From Bosea sp. ANAM02 (lineage in GTDB: Bacteria; Pseudomonadota; Alphaproteobacteria; Rhizobiales; Beijerinckiaceae): DNA of 64,000 bases. Positions 54,781 through 62,663 of this stretch are shown here, piece by piece. The translations under genes and the position numbers were made by a program. Location: the NCBI RefSeq assembly GCF_011764485.1, contig NZ_AP022849.1:434001-498000 (forward strand). The letters are read 5' to 3'. Every line of letters starts with the position of its first letter. Position 1 is the first letter of the stretch. Below the pieces are notes generated by a model that saw only the letters and a list, made by a program, of their open reading frames with translations, did not search any database and was not told the DNA's origin.

Positions 54781-55284
54781 CTAGCTCGCGGTTGCGCGCG
54801 CCTTCAAGCGAGCGGTCATAGCCTCCAACGAACTGAGCCGATGCGGCGTGCCGTTTCCGACAACACCGTAGCTCCTGATCAGGTACCAGCCGCCCTTCGA
54901 GGGCTGCACCAGCGGCGGCACGCTGTCGGGGTTAGCCTCAGCAAACGCGGCGAGATAGTCCTTGATGACCTGTTCCGGGTCGGGCCGCTTCGGTGCCGGT
55001 TTGACCAGGGTCAGGATCTGCCCTCTCGGCGGGACCTCGCTCGCAGGGCTCCGGAGATCTTGCTCGCTCCGTTGGAGCTGCACAGCGATCGCGCTCGTAA
55101 CAGCGGCCTCGATAGCGCTCTCGATCGTGTCGCCGAACTCGGTGTGGCCGAGGCCCGCCCGAGCGCCCCAGCGGCCGGTCACGGTCTTCCAGAAGGACAC
55201 CGAGTTGCAGGGACGCTGCGTCTCTTCGGCAAGGCGGTCATAGCTTTCAGTAATCGTCGCCATCTCGTTCACAGGCTTCGCCAT
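54781..55284 (-). CDS. Hypothetical protein, 167 aa
   Basis: MAKPVNEMATITESYDRLAEE start, soluble, with a C-terminal half containing PEQVIKDYLAAFAEANPDSVPPLVQPSKGGWYLIRSYGVVGNGTPHRLSSLEAMTARL. The last part resembles a small alpha/beta unit. It begins right after the pilin terminator, so it has its own promoter or needs readthrough. Function unknown. Confidence 0.5.
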   Translation of the reverse strand: MAKPVNEMATITESYDRLAEETQRPCNSVSFWKTVTGRWGARAGLGHTEFGDTIESAIEAAVTSAIAVQLQRSEQDLRSPASEVPPRGQILTLVKPAPKRPDPEQVIKDYLAAFAEANPDSVPPLVQPSKGGWYLIRSYGVVGNGTPHRLSSLEAMTARLKARATAS

Positions 55285-55318
55285 AAAAAAGAGGCGGAGA
55301 GCGATGCCCTCCGCCTCT
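55285..55318 (-). terminator. Strong intrinsic terminator after the pilin gene
   Basis: On the minus strand AGAGGCGGAG, a 9-nt loop, CTCCGCCTCT and then six T residues. A 10-bp GC-rich stem plus a T-run is a textbook intrinsic terminator. It lies 25 bp past the pilin stop. Confidence 0.9.
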
Positions 55319-55342
55319 CGAATGTCTCGATCGAGAGTCCGA

Positions 55343-55918
55343 TCAGCCGGCGACGGTCCAGGCCATCGTGGTGGTGCCGCTGGTGCCGCAGCCGTTCTGG
55401 GCGTTCGCGGGGGTGAAGGGCGGCGGGGTGGTGGTCGAAGCAGTGGCACCGCCGATCACGAGACCGACGATCGCGCGTCCCATGTCCATGGTCGCGAGCT
55501 TCTGGCAGGCCTCGGCCGGAACACCGGTGAACGAGACGTAGAAGCCGGAGTCGGTGCCGCCGCCGGTGTTGGTCGGGAGGACGGTCACGGTGCCGTTGAA
55601 GGCGTGACGCAGCGCGCCGCCGCCGGCGTTCATCTTCGCGGGCAGGGTATTGGCGATCGTGGAGTTCTGCAGGCCGGTGAAACCGGCAGCGCCGGCATAG
55701 GTCGAGCGGATGTTCTGCTGGATCGTCGCGAGCTGGCTCGCGGATTCGGCGACACGGCTGTTGGTGCTGGCGTTCTGGTAGAGCAGCATCGCGCCGGCGA
55801 CGACCAGCATCAGCAGACCGAGAACGGCAGCGGCTTCGATGAGGGAAAGGCCGCGACGAACGCGGCGAGCGGTGGCTCGTGCGCGGACCTTGAACGAGTT
55901 GGCAGTGATCGACGTCAT
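55343..55918 (-). CDS. Type IVb prepilin-like protein
   Basis: 191 aa. A long basic leader (residues 1-23: KVRARATARRVRRG), prepilin peptidase site G23/L24 and Glu28 at +5, then a hydrophobic helix (IEAAAVLGLLMLVVAGAMLLYQ). The mature part has features of PilS/TcpA-like pilins (SQLATIQQNIRSTYAGAAGFTGL, single internal Cys near AEACQKL). IncI plasmids of the type carrying dot-like conjugation genes use such a thin pilus for mating in liquid. It sits alone with its own terminator; no pil assembly genes are next to it. Confidence 0.8.
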   Translation of the reverse strand: MTSITANSFKVRARATARRVRRGLSLIEAAAVLGLLMLVVAGAMLLYQNASTNSRVAESASQLATIQQNIRSTYAGAAGFTGLQNSTIANTLPAKMNAGGGALRHAFNGTVTVLPTNTGGGTDSGFYVSFTGVPAEACQKLATMDMGRAIVGLVIGGATASTTTPPPFTPANAQNGCGTSGTTTMAWTVAG

Positions 55919-56091
55919 CTGCGGGGTCTCCTGGTTGAACAAGCGGCGTCCGCGTGGAGCCGATCCTTACGAATCCATGCCAATCCAGCGCGGCCATGAA
56001 GGACGCATTAAATAAGCAGGCCAGTTTCAAGGAGTGTCAATCAGATTCTAACGATCTTTGAAGGACCGAGCTTCCGCTACGGCGCGATCCT

Positions 56092-57501
56092 TCAGTGCGG
56101 CAGCATTCCTGGCTCGGGCGCCGCGTTCTCGAACTCGGCGATCGCTGCTGAAACCAAGGTCTCGTATGCGTCTGCAAAGGACCGCGCAGAACGATTCGAG
56201 GCGAACCAGGAACGCAGTGCGTGAAGATCCTTGGACGTCAAATGCGGCATCCGCGACGGACGGATGCCGCGCGAGATCATGAAATCCTCGCGTGCGTTGT
56301 CGAGCAGGATCTCGAAGTCCTGGCTACGCGGAGCCGGGACCTGGATCAGAGAGAAGCGATCGCGCAGCGCGGGTTGGACGGTCCTCAGGTCGTTGGCGGT
56401 GGCGACGTAGGTCACGTTCGAGATGTCGACCGGCGCCATCAGGCAGAGGTCGTGATAGGTCCCCGAGCCGATCAGCTGCAGCAGAGCGTCGGCAGCGCTA
56501 CCGTTCGCGCTGGTCGAGCGCGAGGTTTTGTCGATCTCTTCGAGCACGAAAGCGGGATTGGCGCAGTTGTGCTCGTGCATACCGAGCACGATCGCGCTGG
56601 GTCTCGTCGTCGCCCAGCTGCGCGTCACCGCGGAGATGCCGGCGCCATCCGCGACGCCGCCAAGCGGCAGCACCGTCGTCGGCAGGCCGGTCGCCTCACA
56701 GACGAAGCGCGCAAGCGTGGATTTGCCTGACCCTGGAGGCCCGACGAAGAGCATCGGCGAAAGCGTGATCGGGCGATCGCCCTCCGCCGCGCGCAGCACC
56801 GCAAACCGGTTCTCGATGCGCTCGGCTGCCATCTCGGCCCACGGCCAGCGCTGACGGATGGCATCGCCGATCCGACGGGGCTCGGGCAGCTCTCCGAGGA
56901 ACGGAAGCTTGCGACCAATCAGAGCTCGATACCGCTTGGAGATCTCGCCGCCTTCGCGGGAGTCCTGATCTCCGATCTTGGTGATGACGGTGGTGCCGAA
57001 CCCGATTTCTTCGAGCTCTTCGGCGTCGTCAACGACCGGGGCGAGGGTCGAGCTGTGCTTGTCCGCCATGCTTTTCGTACCTTGACCGGAATCCGTCAGG
57101 CGCCCGAGCGTTTCCATCCACTCGGAAGACAAATTGTCCAGCGTTAGCCGTTGTTCCGCGAACTCCTTCGATAGCGCGCAGGCCTGGGTGATGACAACCA
57201 TCTGCTGGATGGCTTCAACATGACCTTTCTGAGCCGCGAGCCACATCCAGGTTCGTATCTCATCGCAGGCGAGAACGCTCAACCCGATCTTGGTCGGCTC
57301 GGAGGCAGCCCTGTAGGCCACGTCCTTGGGCGGCTTGCCGGGGACGAAGAATGAGCGGGCCAGCGCCGGCACGCGCTCGATCGCTCGCGTCCTCATCCAA
57401 TCGAAGACGTTGTCGATCTGGCGTGTCGTGAACGCGTCCGGCAGGCGCCACGACGCGAGAAATCCGAGCTCACCACCAACCACTAGGACCACCTTGCACA
57501 A
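56092..57501 (-). CDS. Lon-like AAA+ ATPase without a protease domain
   Basis: About 469 aa from the TTG at 57501; a GTG slightly downstream (57492) is also possible. Walker A LFVGPPGSGKSTLARFV, Walker B FVLEEIDKTS, sensor 1 VTYVATANDLRTV and an Arg finger in LRDRFSLIQVP are clear and close to the Lon AAA+ module. No Ser-Lys protease domain follows, since the protein ends about 100 residues after the Arg finger. The N-terminal 200 residues are helical and specific to this protein. It may be a remodelling ATPase. Partner unknown. Confidence 0.85.
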   Translation of the reverse strand: MCKVVLVVGGELGFLASWRLPDAFTTRQIDNVFDWMRTRAIERVPALARSFFVPGKPPKDVAYRAASEPTKIGLSVLACDEIRTWMWLAAQKGHVEAIQQMVVITQACALSKEFAEQRLTLDNLSSEWMETLGRLTDSGQGTKSMADKHSSTLAPVVDDAEELEEIGFGTTVITKIGDQDSREGGEISKRYRALIGRKLPFLGELPEPRRIGDAIRQRWPWAEMAAERIENRFAVLRAAEGDRPITLSPMLFVGPPGSGKSTLARFVCEATGLPTTVLPLGGVADGAGISAVTRSWATTRPSAIVLGMHEHNCANPAFVLEEIDKTSRSTSANGSAADALLQLIGSGTYHDLCLMAPVDISNVTYVATANDLRTVQPALRDRFSLIQVPAPRSQDFEILLDNAREDFMISRGIRPSRMPHLTSKDLHALRSWFASNRSARSFADAYETLVSAAIAEFENAAPEPGMLPH

Positions 57502-57601
57502 CAGAACGGTCGAAACAGTATCGAACCGCGGCTTAAATCTGCATGAATTGGATTCGCTCGATCTTTAGCGACCGCAGGAATCGAGCGGAGAAATCCTTTA
57601 T

Positions 57602-58093
57602 TCAGGGCGCGACGCCCGCTTCTGGCAGGAAGCGAACGTGATCGTCCTCGATCTCAAACGGTCGTCCGACGACAACCGCCTCCTGGATCTCGCGAGCGAG
57701 CTCCGGGCGTCGCGCGATGGCCCGGCCGGCCGCATTGATCGTGTAGCGCTCCGTGGCGCCTCCGGAGGTATCCACGCTGATGGCCATGCAGCGCAGCAGA
57801 CCCAGCACCGTTTTCTTCGAGATCAGCTCAACATCGAGCCAACATTCGCGGCCGGCCGTGACGATCTCTGCCTCCTCGTAGCGGCCTTCCGCTTCAGCTG
57901 CCGCCATCGTCCTTAGGATTTCGAGCTCGCGCCTGGTGATCAATGCAGAAATCCTCCCCGGAAAGTGGCGCACACGTACAGCCGCATCCTCAAAGTGCCT
58001 CTTTTCGGCGTCCAGCAGACAATAGATTAGACCGTCGCGCCTATCAGCGCGCCACAGCTCGCGACGGGGCGGCTTCAGCGCCTTCGAGACCAA
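57602..58093 (-). CDS. Hypothetical protein, 163 aa
   Basis: Overlaps the start region of the gene ending at 58044 by 50 bp, so its real start may be further in. A Lys/Arg-rich first part and a winged-helix-like stretch ISKKTVLGLLRCMAI near residue 92. Function unknown. Confidence 0.45.
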   Translation of the reverse strand: MVSKALKPPRRELWRADRRDGLIYCLLDAEKRHFEDAAVRVRHFPGRISALITRRELEILRTMAAAEAEGRYEEAEIVTAGRECWLDVELISKKTVLGLLRCMAISVDTSGGATERYTINAAGRAIARRPELAREIQEAVVVGRPFEIEDDHVRFLPEAGVAP

Positions 58094-58427
58094 GCGAGAT
58101 CGACATGACCACGTTCTTCAGGTCGATCAGCAACTTACTTCCGATATTGTCGTTGAACCCAAAGGCCATTATCGCGTCCTTGATGATCCGCCACTGCCCC
58201 GCGGGCAACTCGATCGCGAAGCACTTGTGCGGCTCCCCGCGCTTTGGAAGCTCCAAGTCCTTGTGGTCGATCTCTCGTACGACCAACTGCCGTATCTGTT
58301 CGGAGACCTCATCCACAATTGAGTCAACGACGCTCATTGCCGGCGTAAGCCTGTAGAGGCCATCCCTTCCTACTCTCACGACCTCGCGGAGGCCTTCTGG
58401 CGTAACACCGTAAAATTCGATCTTCAT
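58044..58427 (-). CDS. Hypothetical protein, 127 aa
   Basis: ATG 58427 behind AGAGGG. Soluble alpha/beta, with FYGVTPEGLREVVRVGRDGLYRL and a helical second half. No family recognised. The next gene overlaps it by 50 bp. Confidence 0.45.
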   Translation of the reverse strand: MKIEFYGVTPEGLREVVRVGRDGLYRLTPAMSVVDSIVDEVSEQIRQLVVREIDHKDLELPKRGEPHKCFAIELPAGQWRIIKDAIMAFGFNDNIGSKLLIDLKNVVMSISLGLEGAEAAPSRAVAR

Positions 58428-58474
58428 GCTATGTGCCCTCTCACTCTTTTGCTCGTTTGGTGATGCCGCTGCGC

Positions 58475-58900
58475 TCACGGCCCTGGGGTTGCTGGCGTCA
58501 CCATCGGCGACACTTCTGCGAGGAAATCCCGGATTTCGCTGAGCGCAGCGCATTCCGGGAGGTGATCGGAGTTTGCGGACCGGTACTTCCGATCGCCGGC
58601 AGTCACAGTGATGAAGCCCTCTTTGCCCCAAGTGCGCCACGACGGCCGCTCGATCTCGACGGTCGGCTCGGATGTCTCGTAGACGGCGATCACGAGCTCG
58701 CAGAAGACGGCATCATCGAAGTAACGCGAAACCGTCGGCGCCGCAGCCGAAAGCCGCTTTGCGATCGTGTCGGCCCGTTGGCGGGCGATATCATTCCGAG
58801 TTCCGAGCTGGCTGTTTCGTTCGATGCGAAGCGCGTGTGCCATCATCGCCAAATCGGCGATATCGAACTCCATCGAGACGGTTCGGGGATGGTTGCTCAT
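58475..58900 (-). CDS. Hypothetical protein, 141 aa
   Basis: ATG 58900. Helical N-terminal half (DIADLAMMAHALRIERNSQL, DIARQRADTIAKRLSAAA) and a beta-rich part with WRTWGKEGFITVTAGDRKYRS. No motif recognised. Confidence 0.45.
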   Translation of the reverse strand: MSNHPRTVSMEFDIADLAMMAHALRIERNSQLGTRNDIARQRADTIAKRLSAAAPTVSRYFDDAVFCELVIAVYETSEPTVEIERPSWRTWGKEGFITVTAGDRKYRSANSDHLPECAALSEIRDFLAEVSPMVTPATPGP

Positions 58901-59012
58901 CGCATTCCTCACAGCGGCGAAGCAATCGCCGCGCCCTCATTGGATAGCATGACCGATCCTTGGTTGTGTACGCCGGGCTTGCGCTCATCCACCGGATGGC
59001 GTCCTGTCGCGA

Positions 59013-59942
59013 ATGCACGCGATTCCCGCTTTCATGCCAACTCTGGCTTCTCCCTGGTCTGAGCAGGATCTGAGGAGCACGCTGCCCACCCACGAGATCC
59101 CGAACCTGGCGCCGACGCGCGCCCTGATGCGGGAGATCGGCTTCGACGAGGACGATCTCGCAGAGCTCTTCGTCAACCCTAAGACCGAGACGATCCTCGT
59201 CGATCCCAAGGCATGGTTCTGGACCGACAGAAAATGGTGGAAGCACACGCGGCCAGAGACCATCGACAAGATGTATCGCGTCGCCGGCGGCTGCTTTGCA
59301 GAGTTGAGCCTGTCCGAACAGGCAGCCATGCTCGGGCTGGAGATCGAGGAGATCGCGGGACGACCGTCGAGGGCGGGTCGCGGCATGTGGGTCCTGCCCG
59401 GCGGTCCGGTCGGGACGGTAGAGGACCTGGCCCTGGCTCACTACCGAGAGCGCGGCTATTCAGGTACCGCCTCCGAGGGCAAGGCGCTCAACGGCATCAA
59501 CCTGATGAACGGCCAAGTCTTCCAGAGGCGCTTCGGCCATTGGCTCGGGTTCGATGAGACAAACCAACGGCAGCATCAGCCGGGACCCGAGTACGCGGCC
59601 AAAGTGCTTCTCTCCGCCCGTGAGGTGCTCGCGAACGTGCGCGAGGTCTACAACGAGCGAAAGTCGTACTACCTCGGCCTGCTGAAGGCGCCAATCGAGG
59701 AGATCGAGGCCTATATCGCCACAGTCGGGCCGGACCATATCCTGCGTTGCGTTGAACATAGATACGTCCATGGAGCGACCGTGTTCAGCGGCCACTTCGA
59801 CCTGACGCTACGCGGCGAAAGCCTGCGCTTCGTCGAGGTCAAAGCCAAGGATCGTCTCCATGCCAACCAGGCCGATTGGGTGCGCAGCGTGGCACGCCCG
59901 CTTGGCCTAGACGCGTCGATCGCGCGCGTGGTCAAGTCCTAG
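59013..59942 (+). CDS. VRR-NUC domain nuclease
   Basis: 309 aa. The C-terminal 70 residues have FSGHFDLTLRGESLRFVEVKAKDRLHANQADWVRSV, the D-x(n)-ExK core with the following Q-x-x-W of VRR-NUC. The N-terminal 200 residues (EQAAMLGLEIEEIAGRPSRAGRGMWVLPGG) resemble the front part of FAN1-type proteins only loosely. The family cleaves structured or branched DNA. A GATCCTT element lies about 50 bp before the start. Confidence 0.75.
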   Translation: MHAIPAFMPTLASPWSEQDLRSTLPTHEIPNLAPTRALMREIGFDEDDLAELFVNPKTETILVDPKAWFWTDRKWWKHTRPETIDKMYRVAGGCFAELSLSEQAAMLGLEIEEIAGRPSRAGRGMWVLPGGPVGTVEDLALAHYRERGYSGTASEGKALNGINLMNGQVFQRRFGHWLGFDETNQRQHQPGPEYAAKVLLSAREVLANVREVYNERKSYYLGLLKAPIEEIEAYIATVGPDHILRCVEHRYVHGATVFSGHFDLTLRGESLRFVEVKAKDRLHANQADWVRSVARPLGLDASIARVVKS

Positions 59943-60760
59943 GCCTTGCCTAGCGCGATCTTGAAGGTCTTCAGGAGCACCGCGGTTCGGGTGTCGGAGG
60001 GGCCGTGCAGGCCCTCCAAAGCACCCAGCTTTTCCAAGCAGTTGGCTCGCTCGCCCCCCCCGACCGCCTTGCATTCTATTGCGCCGAGCCGAAAGCGCTC
60101 GAAAGCATCGAAATCCATGTGCCGACGGAGCACCGCGGTTTGATCATTGAAGGGCGACTTCAAAATTGCTTGGGCGAAGCGATTCATCGCCTGGAAGTGT
60201 GCGCGGGGCTCCGGCGCCCCGTCCTTTGCGATCTCGCGATACTCGTCAAGCAGTCGGCTGCCAGCGGCCGTGATCGCGCTCGCTTCCTCCTGAAACCGGC
60301 TCGAAATATTCCACATGGGTGCGAGGGCGAAGCTCGCAGCAACCGCCCCACCAAGGATGCCGACGGCGAAGCCTCGCACGGATCGCGCACGCATTGCCGA
60401 GGCGTAAAGCCGGCCGGACAACGCGCCCATGAGAACCGCGGCGGCGAAGGCGTACGAGATCATCGCGCCCAGTCCACTCGTGTTGACGGCGATCAGAAGA
60501 TGGAGCACCGCGACCCCGACGACCCACGACCAAAACACCATCGGCATCCGACTTGTGCTCCCGCCTGAGAAGGCCGCCGCAGCGAGGACTGTCGACCAGA
60601 TGACCTGTTCGAAGATCGAACCGCCCGCATCGATAATCCCGACCTCGGAACCCAGGTGCACAATGCTTTTGTAGATGCCTGGCAGGAGAGCTGCGATGAC
60701 CACGGTGTTGGACCCGGCATCGGAGAAAAGGACCTTCAGCGAGTTGATCACACGGGACAT
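59939..60760 (-). CDS. Membrane protein, 273 aa
   Basis: At least four spans in the first 150 residues (VVIAALLPGIYKSIVHLG; VIWSTVLAAAAF; VFWSWVVGVAVLHLLIAV; MISYAFAAAVLMGAL; FAVGILGGAVAASFAL). A helical C-terminal soluble part of about 120 residues has two Cys (IECKAVGGG, ANCLEKL). Overlaps the end of the nuclease gene by 4 bp. Function unknown. Confidence 0.5.
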   Translation of the reverse strand: MSRVINSLKVLFSDAGSNTVVIAALLPGIYKSIVHLGSEVGIIDAGGSIFEQVIWSTVLAAAAFSGGSTSRMPMVFWSWVVGVAVLHLLIAVNTSGLGAMISYAFAAAVLMGALSGRLYASAMRARSVRGFAVGILGGAVAASFALAPMWNISSRFQEEASAITAAGSRLLDEYREIAKDGAPEPRAHFQAMNRFAQAILKSPFNDQTAVLRRHMDFDAFERFRLGAIECKAVGGGERANCLEKLGALEGLHGPSDTRTAVLLKTFKIALGKA

Positions 60761-60897
60761 ATCGACTCCTCAAACATCGGAACTACAGAATATCTACACA
60801 CCAAGTCGGCGCGTCGTCATCGCTATTCCCGCATCCGCCCACCAGAATTTCAGGTGCTTTCCTTGTTCCTCGGGCTCGGACCTCATAGTTTGTCGGC

Positions 60898-62022
60898 ATG
60901 AAGCCGCCTGTCCTGCTAACCCGCAATGAGTTCAGCGCTGCCGTCCTTGCAAGGACCGGTGGATGCTGCTGCGCGCCTGGGTGCGAGGCAGCTGCGACGG
61001 CGGCGCACCACATCATCGAGCGACGGCTCTTCACCGACGGCGGCTATTACATCGAAAACGGCGCGCCTCTTTGCGACGCCCATCATCTCGCCGCCGAGCA
61101 CACCACCATTTCGCCGAGCGAGCTGCGCGCGTGGCTCGGCATCAAGCGCCTGGTCCAGCCGCCCCAATTCGAGGACGATGAACTCGTCGACAAGTGGGGT
61201 AACCCCGTGCTCGCGAATGGATCCCGACTGCGCGGCGAGCTCTTCGACGAGGAGCCTGTGCAGAAGGCATTGGCGGCCGGCGGCGTGCTCAGCCTGTTCC
61301 GGACGCACGTCAAGCACCCGAAGACCTGGCACATGCCAACGTCGCCCGGGCTAGGCCGCGGCGATCGCATGCTCAAGGACCTCTGCACCTTCGAGGGCGA
61401 GCGTGTCATCATGACGGAAAAACGCGATGGCGAGTGCAGCTCGCTCTACCGCGATCACACGCATGCACGCTCCCTGGACGGCCGGCACCACCCGTCGCGG
61501 GACTGGCTACGCGCGTATTGGAGCGCCATTCGCTGGGATATCCCGGAGCTGTGGAGAGTCGTGGGTGAGGGGACCTACGCGAGGCACTCGATAGCCTACG
61601 CGGATCTGCCGTCGTATTTTGAGGGCTTCGGGCTCTGGAACGAGCGCAACTTCTGCCTGAGCTGGGACGAGACCCTCGAATGGTTCGCTCTCATAGGCAG
61701 CAGCGCCGGGCTCTCGGTTACGCCAGTGCCTGTAATTTACGACGGGATCTACGCCCCCGAGGCGATCGAGGAAGCTTGGCAGGCCTATCTCGCGCGCGAC
61801 ATCGCCCAGGCTGAAGCCACAGGTCGGCCGCTGCAGCAGCGCGAAGGCTATGTGATCCGGACGGCCGCGGGGTTCGCATATCGGGATTTCCGCAAGCACG
61901 TCGCCAAGTGGGTGCGTCCCAATCACGTAATCACCAGCGAACATTGGATGCACGCAGAGATCACGCCGAACGAGCTGGCAGAAGATCGCGACGAGGCCCC
62001 AGTGCTTCGGCCGGTGCCATAA
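60898..62022 (+). CDS. HNH nuclease-RNA ligase fusion protein
   Basis: 374 aa. Residues about 20-75 form an HNH module: CCCAPGC (23-29), HH at 37-38, Asn54, LCDAHH (58-63). From about 130 an Rnl2-like RNA ligase follows: motif I KRDG (Lys175), THARSLDGRHHPSRDW, motif III YFEGFGLWNE (240-249), WDETLEWFALIG, motif IV REGYVIR (315-321) and motif V KWVR (337-340). All nucleotidyl-transfer motifs are present, so it should adenylate and join RNA ends, while the HNH part could cut nucleic acid. Its stop codon overlaps the T-run of the tracrRNA candidate. It may be a repair or defence enzyme. Confidence 0.85.
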   Translation: MKPPVLLTRNEFSAAVLARTGGCCCAPGCEAAATAAHHIIERRLFTDGGYYIENGAPLCDAHHLAAEHTTISPSELRAWLGIKRLVQPPQFEDDELVDKWGNPVLANGSRLRGELFDEEPVQKALAAGGVLSLFRTHVKHPKTWHMPTSPGLGRGDRMLKDLCTFEGERVIMTEKRDGECSSLYRDHTHARSLDGRHHPSRDWLRAYWSAIRWDIPELWRVVGEGTYARHSIAYADLPSYFEGFGLWNERNFCLSWDETLEWFALIGSSAGLSVTPVPVIYDGIYAPEAIEEAWQAYLARDIAQAEATGRPLQQREGYVIRTAAGFAYRDFRKHVAKWVRPNHVITSEHWMHAEITPNELAEDRDEAPVLRPVP

Positions 62023-62141
62023 AAGCAGCGAGCCCCACCGGTGATGGCAGGGCTCGAACGATAAACATGGCCGAATTGAACGGCGGATGCTCGCATTCTA
62101 TTGGTACGTGCGGATTCACCTCGGTGACCTTCTGGCTTTCG
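62021..62141 (-). ncRNA. Candidate tracrRNA
   Basis: Read on the minus strand from about 62140: an anti-repeat, then two small hairpins (AUGCGAGCAU; GCCG-loop-CGGC), then a terminator (CGAGCCC/GGGCTCG stem, plus-strand 62029-62035 and 62050-62056) followed by TTTT at 62024-62021. The anti-repeat can pair with the repeat as CACCTCG/CGAGGTG (7 bp), TGCGG/CCGCA (5 bp), TT/AA and CCTT/AAGG, with bulges between, as in type II duplexes. The promoter and 5' end were not determined. Confidence 0.6.
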
Positions 62142-62142
62142 A

Positions 62143-62574
62143 GCTTCGGTTGGACCGCACCTCGTTCTTTGCTAGAATACAGATAACCGTCTCGCCTGCG
62201 ATGATGCAGCTGCGGTTGGACCGCACCTCGTTCCTTGCTAGAATTCGGGCGATGATTGACCAGCTCCGCAGCGAGCTGCGGTTGGACCGCACCCCGTTCC
62301 TTGCTAGAATCCGTGCTGTGGCCCGTAATCGTCATCACCTGCTGCGGTTGGACCGCACCTCGTTCCTTGCTAGAATTGCCGTCGCCGGCGAGCCCGAAGT
62401 CCACCTGCTGCGGTTGGACCGCACCTCGTTCCTTGCTAGAATTCCCGCCGAGCTATTCAGTGATCTCGATATGCTGCGGTTGGACCGTACCTCGTTCCTT
62501 GCTAGAATTAGCAGGCCCTCGTTGTTTGCCGCCTCATAGCTGCGGTTGGGCCGTACCTCGTTCCTTGCTAGAAT
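62143..62574 (+). CRISPR. Type II-C CRISPR array, 7 repeats and 6 spacers
   Basis: Repeats of 36 bp start at 62143, 62209, 62275, 62341, 62407, 62473 and 62539; every spacer is exactly 30 bp. The repeat runs GCTGCGG-TTGGAC-(17 nt)-TAGAAT. Its end TGCTAGAAT resembles the extended -10 box that ends Neisseria type II-C repeats (TGCTACAAT). Repeats 2, 4 and 5 are identical; repeat 3 has one change, repeats 1 and 7 are the most diverged. The array sits between the tracrRNA candidate and cas9, which points the other way. Confidence 0.97.
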
Positions 62575-62663
62575 AGACCCTGCCGCAACCATCTGATTCG
62601 TCAGGGTTTTCCGTTCCCGGACCAACTAAGAATCCACCTCCGCCGCAAATGATCGACGCGACC

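Noticed and set aside
62143..62208. Reading repeat 1 itself as the tracrRNA anti-repeat
   Set aside because: It is in register with the array and followed by a 30-bp spacer; the more diverged element before it is followed by hairpins and a terminator, as expected for tracrRNA.
62087..62576. Plus-strand frames with repeated LRLDRTSFLARI or CGWTAPRSLLE
   Set aside because: These are translations of the CRISPR repeats, not protein repeats.
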